DNA from: Epichloe hybrida | Taxonomy: Eukaryota > Ascomycota > Sordariomycetes > Hypocreales > Clavicipitaceae | Direction: 5' to 3' | DNA: 64,000 nt | NCBI GenBank assembly: GCA_019022495.1 | Contig: JAFEKR010000028.1 | Coordinates: forward strand, 62,001-126,000 | Part shown: positions 11,423 through 21,680 of the stretch, in pieces | Numbering within the stretch: position 1 is the stretch's first letter | Layout: each line of letters opens with the position of its first letter | Position numbers and translations under genes: made by a program | The notes under the pieces: generated by a model | What the model was told of the DNA's origin: nothing | What the model saw: only the letters and a program-made list of their open reading frames with translations | Databases searched by the model: none

Positions 11423-12765
11423 ATGGCTCTGGCACCGAGATCGCCTCGTCTGCCGAGCCCGCCTCCCCCGGCAGAAATTCAAATGAGCCCCAATCCACCC
11501 TCTGGCGGCGCACCAGCAAATCCCGATGCCATGATGATGGAGCAGTCCGTCTTGGACGCCAACTCCAAGCGCCGCATTCATCCAGGCACAAAAGCCGCGG
11601 ATATGGCTGCCGGGCCTCCGCTCGTGCCTCTCAGCGAGGTTAGTGCATGAGATTGGGATTGTGTCCCTTGTGTTTTGTGAGAATATCGTCGAAGCAAAAA
11701 AAAAAAAAAAAACATATGAAAGAAGGAAAGAAAGAAAAGAAAATTGTTGTATTGGTTTAACCGCATCAATCTAATCTAGTCTGACAGCTCGACTCAGCAT
11801 TTCAACTCCAAGAGCATCTCGCCGCTCTCCACTACTACCACACAGCCTCCGGAACCGAAGCGATAACGCGCGACGCCGCTGTGCAGCTTGCCACACCCCC
11901 CGCCGCCATCGATCGCACCATCTGGCTCTACGAGCTCTGCCGATTCCTCATCTCCCGGTGCAACTCCCTCATCGTGGGCTTCCTGTTCGACACGCCCCCT
12001 TGCAGCGCCACGACCTGTCCTGAGATGCGCGCGTCCGAGTGGCAGTTCCTGTGCGCCGTTCACGAGCAGCCCAAGAGCTGCTGCGCCATCGACTACTGCT
12101 GCCACACACTGGACTGGGCAGCCAACGTTGTCTCGGACCAGAAGCTGTTCCCCAGCAGGTTCGCCGTCCTCAACGACGATCACAGCAAAAACGCCAGCGT
12201 GAAGAACCTCGTCAATGTCTTTAGAAGACTGCATCGGATCTTTGCCCACGCCTGGTTCCAGCATCGCAGCGTCTTCTGGTCCGTCGAGGGCCAGACCGGG
12301 CTGTACATACTCTTCAAGACGGTGTGCGACCTGTACGACCTGCTTCCCGCAGAGAACTACAAGCTCCCTCCGGAGGCAGAGGGCCTCGAAGGAGCACCTG
12401 CCGAGTCGCAAGCGGCGGCAAAGGCGCCTCCGGTCATTCTCAAACCGACGTCTCAGCAACGGCAGGGCGTGGCGTCCGAGGATGACGGCCTGCATCCGGG
12501 CGGTCGTACCAACACCCGAAGGCATATCAGGAGCAGTCCATCGACTGGCAGCGCGGTGACGACCGTCATGGAGGCCGACGAGGAGGATACAGAGAATGTC
12601 TCCGGCAAGATGCGGGACCTTGATATCTCAGGCCATCAGGAGCCCGAGGCGGCAGAGGTGTCCGTCATCGTGGAGCAGCCTGTTGTGGCCGAGGCGTCGT
12701 CCCGGGATTCTGCAAAGCCTGCCGAGACCTCGGAAGAACCCGAGACACCTACTTCGACGAAAGAG

Positions 12766-12814
<49 letters not shown>

Positions 12815-13122
12815 CAGACGTGACTGTGACGGAAGCCGAATCCACTGCTGCAGAAGACGAAGAACAAAACGTCGTTACAATCCAGTCAGACGATGCGCCC
12901 GAGTCAAAGCCGGATAAGGCCTCAGAACTACCATCGCAACCTGCAACAGGCAGCCTTGAGGACAAATCCGAGCCGAAGCTTGACGACAAACCCGACGACA
13001 AGACTGTGTCCAAGACTGCTGCGGATGCCGACTCCGCCGGCAAAGAGGGCCAGGCGCCAAGGGAGGACATTGAGACAAAAGACATGACTGAAGAGTCTGG
13101 TCAGGTTACGGATCCAGAGTGA
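11423..13122 (+). CDS. mob3: MOB3/phocein, class II MOB protein (STRIPAK)
   Basis: Two exons, 11423..11638 and 11788..13122, give 516 aa. The Mob1/phocein fold spans about residues 70-310. Characteristic words are AIDRTIWLYELCRFLISRCN, CPEMRASEWQFLCAVHEQPK, CCAIDYCCHTLDWAANVV and the RRLHRIFAHAWFQHRSVFW helix. The Cys/His set that binds zinc in MOB proteins is present (CPEM, CHT, HRIFAH). Phocein/MOB3 is a STRIPAK complex subunit; in Sordaria it is needed for hyphal fusion and fruiting-body development. The ~200-aa tail after the domain is acidic and disordered, with nine consecutive Glu-Pro pairs. Animal phocein lacks such a tail. The start is the first ATG of the frame compatible with splicing. 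Confidence 0.92.
12763..12816 (+). repeat. (GAGCCA)9 coding hexanucleotide repeat
   Basis: Nine perfect copies of GAGCCA encode an uninterrupted Glu-Pro run in the disordered tail of MOB3. Perfect hexamer repeats in coding sequence usually vary in length between strains, and any length change keeps the frame. Confidence 0.95.
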
Positions 13123-13687
13123 TTACGAGATGCGAATTGATTAACGAGCTATTGCCAAGACATCATTCACAACCACCATTGTTAGCAATTGTGGTCGTGA
13201 AGTAGCGGTACAGGGGGGGGTGGGACCCGCAGTTTGCACGATTCTTGGGTTTCTAAACATCCCCCTTTTCGCATGCATGATTTGATTCTCGGTCAATGCG
13301 GGAAATAATTATTTTAATAAATACCCCATGTTCAGCTGTGGAATATGTTCCTTCTTCTTAAACAAGTAGAATTGTCTATTGTGACGGGATCCTGATTACA
13401 TGTACAGACATTATGTGCTTTCAGAGCTCTCCTAGCTCGTCGATTTGACAAGTTTGTCGTATTGGCATGGCATTCATAGATGTGATGCAAACACGCATTT
13501 GTTTTGTGTCGAGTATTTTCAGATGACACACACGTCTGTCTTTGTGTTAATTTCACAAAATGTATTACCCATCGCCCCTCCTCTAATCAGCTCTCGCCGA
13601 TGTCACAGATATTCGCCCTTTTGTACTCTCTTATTCTATCCTCTTCCTTGTGTATGTTTATACTTTGAAAAAAAAAAAATTGGTGCA
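13123..13687. other. convergent intergenic region
   Basis: This lies between the MOB3 stop and the stop of the minus-strand regulator. It has a G run near 13215 and AT-rich sequence near 13305-13325 (aataattattttaataaata), suitable for transcript 3' ends. No gene is seen. Confidence 0.5.
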
Positions 13688-15738
13688 TCAAGGGTCATCA
13701 GTTGATGACTGATTCTCGTGTTGGGCCTGCATGAGAGCCAACTCAGCAGCTTCCAGCTTTGCAAATATATGTCGTACCTCTCGGAGGTTCTCGTGTTGCA
13801 CGTTAACAGCTACCGTATTTCGCTCATCGGCAAACGCTCGAATGGCTTGCAAGATAGGAGTCAGTCCCTCATCGTTCGGTAGCCACCAACGAGCGCAAGA
13901 AGGGTCCCGAAACAGTTGTGCCAATTTCAATCGTTGTGGGGTCGGATATATAAACCTATCGCCTGTATTAGAAGATGCCACATGAAGACGTGATGATGTG
14001 GAAACAAAAATGCGGCTGCTTCTCGAATATTCTACCCGACGCGTTCTCTCTCTTCTATTTGAGGGGGAAAAAAAGAAAAAAAAAACAACACCTCTCCAAC
14101 TCTCCATGCAAGAATGATCCCAGTAGCAACAGGGGCATGAACTTACCCCATAGTGTCCATCAATGCAAGCTTTCGACGAACCCACATCTGGTGACGATAG
14201 TCTCGAGGCAGAAAGAGTGACGCTATGGAAACGCAGCACTGCAAGGGGATGAGTGCCCCTTTCGGTTTCAGGGGCCAGTATTGAACATTTTCAAAATATT
14301 GACATATGGCGTAGGCATGTTTCGCTGTGTCCACAATCACTGAAGACTGAAGATGCCGCCTTTATATATAAGATGGTGAAGAGAGGGCCCATGAGGTTTA
14401 TCCAATCACCAAAATATTCCTATTCGGAATTGTGAGACATTTCTTTTCTCACGGTCGTCTCAGAAAGGTCAAAGACTTACCTCGGTAGTCAAAAGCTGGA
14501 GAATAGTCACCAGAGTCAACACATTATCCATGTCCTTGGTTTTGATCGACTCGAGAAGTAACGTGACGCTTTTGTTATAGTACTTCAAGAATTCTTGAAT
14601 CTTGCCGTTGGGATTCTGCAAAGTCGAGTGATAAGCAGAAAAGCCGACCACGGCGTTGAGCAGAGGTTCGTATTGAACTGCCAAGGAAGGTAGTATCAAG
14701 CCGAAGAAGTTTTCTTCGTCGTGCGAAATGCTATAATGGAAGCTAGTGATGTTCTCCACGAAGTAATTCATATAGTGCTGATAATCCGGTGGAAGGTATG
14801 ACCAATCGAGATGCCCCTCTGTCGGGATGTTGAGGTAAAGAGATGGCGTAGCCGTCGTACGGTGCCCAAACGAGTTACCGTACGAAGTGGCAGGAGACGA
14901 CTGCGCATTCCCATCTTGCGACACACTGTCTGCACTCTCACGTCTGGCAAAATCTTGTATGGAGGAGCCCCCCGTCCGAGTTCCTGACATTTGAGAATCG
15001 GAAACTCCGTCAGGTGATGATTGCTCGGGCTCGTCTTCGTCCACAATCGGCTCCAAGAATTTCGTTTCTTGGTCGTTGTCGCCATTCTCGCCATCATCTG
15101 ATGATTTCGGGCTCGCCCGTTGCGATGAGCTGCTCCCGTCTTTCAACTTGGAGCTCCTGGAGCTCGGAGGATCGGGATATACGCAATCTCGGTTGCCTTT
15201 CTTGCAGCCTGATTATTGAATGTTAATATTCTTCGAGCCCCCATCGCTTGGCATCCCGACCAACACAGAGACTATCCTGTGTGACTGATATGCGCGGAGT
15301 ACTTACGTGTACATATTGGTCGGGACTCATCGCACTAGTAATTTGTAAAAAGAAGAGAAAAGCTTCTGTCAGCCACACTCTTGCATGCCTCACAACATTG
15401 TTTTGGTTCATGACATTCATTACCTTGACCCGCCTACTACGGCACATGAAACATCCTGATCGAGTCCGCCGGTGCTTAACATGCTCGTTCCCAAAGGCTG
15501 GTGCCGTCATTGACTGCTTCCGACCTCTGCCAGCATTGGAGATATGAAGCATAGGTTGATCAGAAAACGCTCCCAAGTGTCCTAGTGTATGTTTATGGTA
15601 GGAAGTACGCATTATCGGCCCCGGCATGGGGAGGGAAGAGTTGGGAAGAGTTGAAACACTCAACTTGTCGACATTGATCGCAGGGTAGCTACCCACTCCT
15701 GACACAAATGTAAGGAAGTGGTGATAATAGTCATCCAT
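13688..15738 (-). pseudogene. Zn2Cys6 transcription factor with internal deletion
   Basis: Clear exons are 15424..15738, 15307..15334, 14481..15208, a piece starting at 14419, then 14147..about 14340 and 13688..13955. The zinc cluster is complete across three exons: C-x2-C-x6-C-x6-C-x2-C-x6-C at residues 96-123 (CFMCRSRRVK|CDESRPICTR|CKKGNRDC). The regulatory domain resembles Fungal_trans_2, starting around GHLDWSYLPPDYQHYMNYF. After EYFGDWINLMG (14387-14419) the next recognisable family sequence is KHAYAICQYFENVQYWPLKP (from 14322), in another frame. From recall of the family, about 170 residues normally lie between these points. Only about 65 nt remain. A weak GTGATT donor to TTCAG acceptor would restore frame but remove the GDW motif. 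I infer a broken or shortened gene; an annotated mini-protein is possible. Confidence 0.72.
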
Positions 15739-18700
15739 AGCTTAAGACTTTTTTTTTGGATAAGTTTTTTTTTTGGAGAGGGTGTTAGTTTATGCCGGTA
15801 TATACGTCGATGGTTGTAACCAGTACGGGTGTGCTCGCTGCAGAAGTGTGGGCACGGATAGCCACTTCGAGCGGAGCCAGACGCTCTGATGCGCAGAATT
15901 CCGGGGAGATCCTATAATGTCCCGGGAGACTTTATGGATCAGAGGATGTATCAATTCCAACTGAGGCAAGTTGATTTATTGTGGCAGGTTCTTTTTGGCC
16001 GAAGTACTGCTGGTGGCTGACGTCCTCGCGTCTGCTCTGGGTGGCCTGATGGGAGTCGACAGACAAGTCTTGAGCCTGCTCTGTGATCAAATGCAGAGCT
16101 CTCTGGGAAAGGGTGCAGTGGAGGGCCACAGGCAATGTCCCCCTGAGGATATGAGTTGAGAGTCAGCCCTGGGATATGCTAATGAACTCAACACCTCCTA
16201 CTCGGCGTATGCCTCTTCTTAAGCTTGACGCCTCTCCGTGTTGAAGCGCCGAAATAAGGGTGACGCCGGTGATGGGGAGCTTGAGTCTTGGTAGACGGCT
16301 GCATGTACATGACTCCACATGCGACAGGCATCCCCCAAAAGGTTGTTCAACTTTGTGGTACAACTTGGCCCATTCAAAGTGGATGAAGTTTCCTGAAAGG
16401 CAAGTATGAACGTGGAGATTTGTATGTACATACATGTGTATGCCAAGAAGTCAGAGTCAGAAGGGCGCGACGTGCTTGGAAACTTCATCCATCACCCACC
16501 CTCCACCCCCCCCTGGTTAACTAACCGCAAGCTTGTGTATTATGATAGATGGGGCACACGGCGGGGAAAATCACCCCTGCCTGGTAGCCTTATCCAAAAG
16601 TGCCAGAGGAGAGGCAGGTGATATCCGTGTCACGGCAATCGCCCGAGCTAATAATCCGTTCAGTTCTCGAGTTGTTTGCAGCAATCCACCCAGTCGTCGA
16701 GGCCCATGAATGAATGAACGCGGGGGCCAGATGATATCCAAAATATAGCAAGCTCTTCCCAGCCCGTACAAGGGTAAGCAGAAGTCACAGCCGCCTCGCC
16801 ACTCTATGTCCCGGAGACTTTATAAAGGAGAGCCAGTCGGTCAATGAAGTGCTATTAAGCAACAACAAGGCCAGCAAGTTGCGACCGAGTTCTCTGGGAC
16901 TTGCGAAGGACGGATGCTATGAAGACTGGACTGGATCTTGAACAGTCAAATCTGGTGGAGCAAACCAGGGGGTAGGTAAACTTGGCCGTGCAGCCAGAAC
17001 GGCGTTTGCCGTCTAGCACTCCGGCGGTACGTTGACGTCTGGCGTGTAATACAGTGAGGGGCGTTTCTGGTGATTCACAACCACTGCAATGGAGTTGGCG
17101 ACGGAGGGAGAAGAATGTCAAGAATGTCTGCATGACACAATGTGAAGAAGAGGTGGCCAGTTGACGTTTCTTGTTAGGTCCGGGACAATGTACCTAGGTA
17201 CCCAAAGAGCCTGGTTCTCCCGGCAGGGGGGGCAGGAGGGCAGGAGGCAGGAAGGCAGGAGGCAGGAGCAGCCCGGCAGCCCCGGCAGCCCCGGCAAGTC
17301 GAGGTACGTTTGTATTTCAGTATTTGTGGATCTGGTGTCGCGGGGGACCCTTAGAAGAGCTTCTTCCGTGCCTACATACATGTACATGTACAAACCGAAG
17401 CTCTCATAACGTACATACATACTACAGCATAAGCATTGGTTGGGCAGGACCGACTTTGTCGTGGCTTGCCAGGGTCCATCGGTCTGAACTGAATGGGACG
17501 CAAAACAACGGCAAAAGAGCACATGTAATCAACACATATGTACATAGAGCACCGCCTATTGTATGTACACATGTAAGAGCAATGTCGGTCTTTGATTGAT
17601 TGCATGAACTCCACTTTCGTAGATGCTCGAGTCATCATCCTCTTTGTTCAGGCTGGTTGTCTGCACCGGCAACTTGGTTAAGCGCAGTGGCATCGAGATT
17701 CGCGCCGTGCACTACATATACACGCCCTCAGTTACATGCATGTAATATCAAATCGTCCTCACCACAAGTTACACCCAGCGGGGAATGGACATGCATCCCA
17801 GCGCCGCCGTGGGCTGCACATACATATGTACGTATGTACATGCAGTTGTACATGTATGTGGCAGCAGGGGTCCAAAGTAGCGCGTCAACGAGCGCCGACG
17901 AGCGCCAACGAGCGCCAACGGCAGCGGCGAGCGGGTCACGCAGTGCCAGCCACAGGCACCCAGGCTCACCGTTTTATAATTCCCAACAATTCCCACCATT
18001 TCCCGACCCCTCGGGAGATCGGGGGAGACCACTGAGCGCGAGTCGGCATGTCTACATGTACGTACTGCAATGAAGACGTTGAACTGGCCTCGTTCCGTTG
18101 CACCTTTTTGCACGAGGAATCCCTCCCCAAAATTCGCCAGAATTCGCCAGGCCTTCTTTCGTTGTGGTGCCCGTTGTATATGTACATATGATGGAGTACT
18201 TGCTCCACCCGCAAAGCAACGTGGTTTCCCGTGTACCTGAGATGAGCAGATCAAGACGGACTCTCGGGGCCTTTTCTCCGTTGCTGCGCTCCATCCCGTC
18301 CACCGGCAATCTCAGATGTTCAATCTGCTCTGACAGGCCCCGTCAGGCCCCATCAGGTCCCATCAGGCCCCACGGTATGTGGGCATTTTGTAGGCAGGCA
18401 ACGGCCCCCCTGGCTGGCAGCTCCGACGACCTGGTAACCTACCCATGCACTCTGATGACTTGAGTGCTTGGCAAAGGACTAGTGATATGTGTGTAAAACT
18501 ATCGCGGCTGGGTTGCTAAAAGTTGTAGGAATAGCTAGGTATCTCCTAGTAATAATACTTGAAATAAGGGCATGTGAATAAGCAAAGCAACTTGCAGTTG
18601 TTGCAGGGGCCTTGGAACCACAGTCCCTCTTTTTCTGCCTGCCGTACATACATACATACATACATACATACATACATACATACATGCATATGCACTCCGT

Positions 18701-19903
18701 ACATACATGTTGGATTCATGTACAAAGTCCGTAGAACCAGAACAGAAACAAGACCGTCCGAGAGCAATGACGTCGCGAGTGATGAAGGCGTTGATGGCGC
18801 CGAGTTCACATGTTTGCATTGCAACCCTGTCTTTGTCAGCATGACCAATGTGCCCTCGAGCAAAAAAAAAAAAAAAAAATGCATCGAACAAGTGCAGGCT
18901 CTGATATGACTCTTTTTTTGCAGCTGAGTAATATTGATTGCCGCCATGTATGTAGAGTTTTTTTAAGCTTCCCCCATGTTCTTGCCACTTGGCAAGTAGA
19001 AGCCGTATGTACATATGTATATACATATACCTGAATCTAGAATGCTTGTTTGCCCCACACTCTTCGGTTGAAACCAGAGCCATGGTAACGAGTTAATAAG
19101 AGCTGCGGCAGGGGTCCAGGATGCGTCCAGGATGGGGACGACAAAGTCAACGGACAGACAAGGCTGGCTGGCTGGCCTGTGCATTATTCCAAGGAACCCT
19201 GGCCAGCGCCCGGCAGAGGGCAGTGAAAAATTCCGTACATTACATAATGACATATGTATGTTGTACATACATAGGCCAGATGTCGCGGCCCAAGAGTGGG
19301 CCAAATGGTCACTCATATTTTGCTTGGCCGGTTGATCATGACGGGAATCCAAGGGGACGGAGTGCAGTGATGCAGGTGCATTGTGCTCCGTGCTTCCTTC
19401 CTCCTGCATTGCTCGAGGTCATTGGGATGGGCCCTGCTCTCCCCGCTCAAGCGCTATCGCACCGTCACTACCCTATAGATCGACCATCAACCTCGACGCC
19501 AACGTTTTGGCACGCACTATCGCGGGCCATCGTTGCTTCGCTCTGGGCGATGGCTAGCAATGAAAAAACGTCAAAACTACACATCATGTTGTTTGGTTTG
19601 GTCTTGTCTGAATCCGTCGCAGCTCGACCACATTGCCGTCCAGGTGGATACTGGCTTGTCTGACCAAGTCTCAAACCTTAAAAACCTTAGCAATCAATTT
19701 CCACCAAGAGGAGGGGGGCAACCTTCTTTGAAACAACGCTCATGTCGATACGTGTCGTCGCCAATTGCATCTTTGCGTGAACCTCTGAGCACGACAAACA
19801 CGATTCGATTACTTGAGCAAACACGTCGCCGAATCGGCTGCTACTCGTCCAATATCTCGGACATACATACGACCCTGCAGCTGCCCCGAGGCGTCGTCAC
19901 AAG
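15739..19903. other. gene-free region rich in TGTACATA and CATA motifs
   Basis: In 4.2 kb I find no reading frame with recognisable protein content. The stretch from about 16.4 to 19.3 kb is unusually rich in TACATA, TGTACA, ACATGT and CATATG words in short palindromic clusters. Examples are at 16421-16440, 17380-17425, 17820-17860, 18175-18190, 18640-18710, 19005-19030 and 19230-19275. It also has Gly-type GGCAGGAGG repeats (17225-17295), an agcgccaacg repeat (about 17887-17925) and a caggcccc repeat (18335-18375). The 3' part should hold the MOSC gene promoter; the 5' part is upstream of the Zn2Cys6 locus. Confidence 0.6.
18643..18685. repeat. (CATA)n microsatellite
   Basis: About ten uninterrupted CATA units lie within the motif-rich intergenic region. 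They are flanked downstream by tacatgcatatgc and an ACTCCGTA word. Confidence 0.9.
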
Positions 19904-21451
19904 ATGGCCGACGGCAACTACAGCGCCGTGTTTCTCATGGCAGTGACGATGCTCGTGTTCCTGGTGCCCATCTTCATCATATTCCCGCCGATTCCCGTGG
20001 ATCCCAGCGATGCATTGCGGCAAACACACAGCAAGCTCGGGCTGCCGCCTCACCAAAGCAACCTGCCGTCTCAACACACGTCCTCGACGCAGAAGCAGCA
20101 GGAGCCGCCGCAGTCCGCCCGGAAGCCCACAATCAAGAGCCTCTTCATCTACCCCGTGAAATCATGCAGGGGGATCGAGCTCGAGAGAAGTAAAGTGCTA
20201 CCGTCCGGTTTCGAGCACGACCGGCTGTACACGTTTGCTCAGCCGAAGCCACCGAAAGCGGCGGCACCGCCCGGCACCCAGGCCGGGCAGAGCCACGCGT
20301 GGGAATTCTTGACCCTGAGGCAACTGCCGCTTCTCGCAAACGTCAAGGTGGACGTGTGGCTCCCGGACGCGTCCAAGAAGAGTCGACAGCTGGGCCCCCC
20401 GGATGCGACAAGATTTCTTCTCGTCAGATTCCCGTGGCAAGCCCCAGGGTGGCGAGGCGCCGTGCAGCTTCTCGCGGCAAAGCTCAGCCGTGGTCTCGGC
20501 GCCGTTCCCGAGAAGCAGTTCCTCCTGCCGCTGGACTTCCCGTCACGGGAAGAAATCGAGGCGCGGGGCTACGAGTTCGCCGACGTCAAAGTCTGGATGG
20601 ACGTTACCCGGGCGCTCAACATGTCCAGAGACTTGCCTCCGGAGCTCGCCACGTACTTGGGCGCCAGGCATAAGCTGGCCATCTTCCGATCTGATCCGTC
20701 CAACAGACGGCGGGTTTTCCGTTGCGCTCCTCGACGGGAAACCTTGGGCTACCAACCCGTAGTGGATTTTCAGGACGCAGTACGTGGTTCGTGGAAGCAA
20801 AGAGTGATATTGTATAAGTAAAACTGATGTCGACTTCAGTACCCTATTCATCTCCTGAACTTGTCCAGCATTCGAGCTCTAGAGTCTCTCATGCAGAAAG
20901 ATGAAAGTATACAAACACTGGATGCGCGTCGCTTTCGTGGAAACATCATCCGTACGTTCATTTACATACCACCTTTCGCTCTAGCCCCCCCCTTTCAAGA
21001 TGCTGATCCGTGGTTCCCGCTAGTCTCTGGGGCCGAGGAATATGACGAAGACGAATGGAAGTTAGTTCAATTGAAGAAGAGCTCAAGCATGCAGGAAGAC
21101 GATGTCATTTTTGATGTCTCTTGTCGCACCGTTCGGTAAGAAGGACCGCCCCCAATTAGCTGTTTGCAACGAGTTGAACAGGTTATTGACCGCCCTCATA
21201 TGAAAAAATGCAAGCTGCCTAATGTCGATCCAGCAACAGGTGTTCGTCACCGCGTGGAGCCCGACCACTCTCTTCGTAAACATAGGGACGTCGACGAAGG
21301 TGCTCCCAATATGGGGTGCCTTGGCATGCAACTCTGTCCCTTGTTTCCAAACACAGACACTCCAGAGCAGCTAGAATCATACGTGGAAGTTGGCATGGAC
21401 GTTGACGTTCTCAAACGAGGACCGCATAAATACATCAGGCAGAGTGCGTAA
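19904..21451 (+). CDS. MOSC-domain protein, mARC-like, with doubtful last splice
   Basis: Exons 19904..20779, 20840..20951 and 21024..21135 are clear; the last coding block is 21209..21451. An N-terminal membrane segment (about residues 8-30) precedes a MOSC N-terminal beta-barrel (KPTIKSLFIYPVKSCRGIEL, from about residue 75). The MOSC core includes ARRFRGNII, SGAEEYDEDEW and FDVSCRTVR, then RCKLPNVDPATG, whose Cys matches the Mo-binding Cys of mARC proteins, and CLGMQLCP. mARC proteins reduce N-oxygenated substrates using molybdenum cofactor. The donor CG|GTAAGA at 21136 is phase 2, but the only canonical acceptor at intron-like distance (21181) leads to a stop after seven codons. The one in-frame AG would give a 24-nt intron. 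Either the gene is damaged or there is a sequence error. Confidence 0.75.
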
Positions 21452-21680
21452 CAGCATGGCGCAGCGGATTCATGAACGAGGCAGCACAAACCAGAGCTTC
21501 GTCTTAATTGAAAACACATGTCATATAGATACATGTGCATTACGTAACCTTGTAATTGATGTCCGAAATTCCTGTACTCGTCACGTCATATATCGCTCCC
21601 CGTCCATGCCCAGTAAATCAAATCATGTACAGCGTCGTTTTCTTGACCCTCTCTCTCGCATCTTACACATGGCATTTCTA

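Noticed and set aside
15739..19903. A hidden gene in the 4.2-kb gap
   Set aside because: The longest frames (up to about 180 aa) have no consistent splice structure or conserved words, and simple repeats break them.
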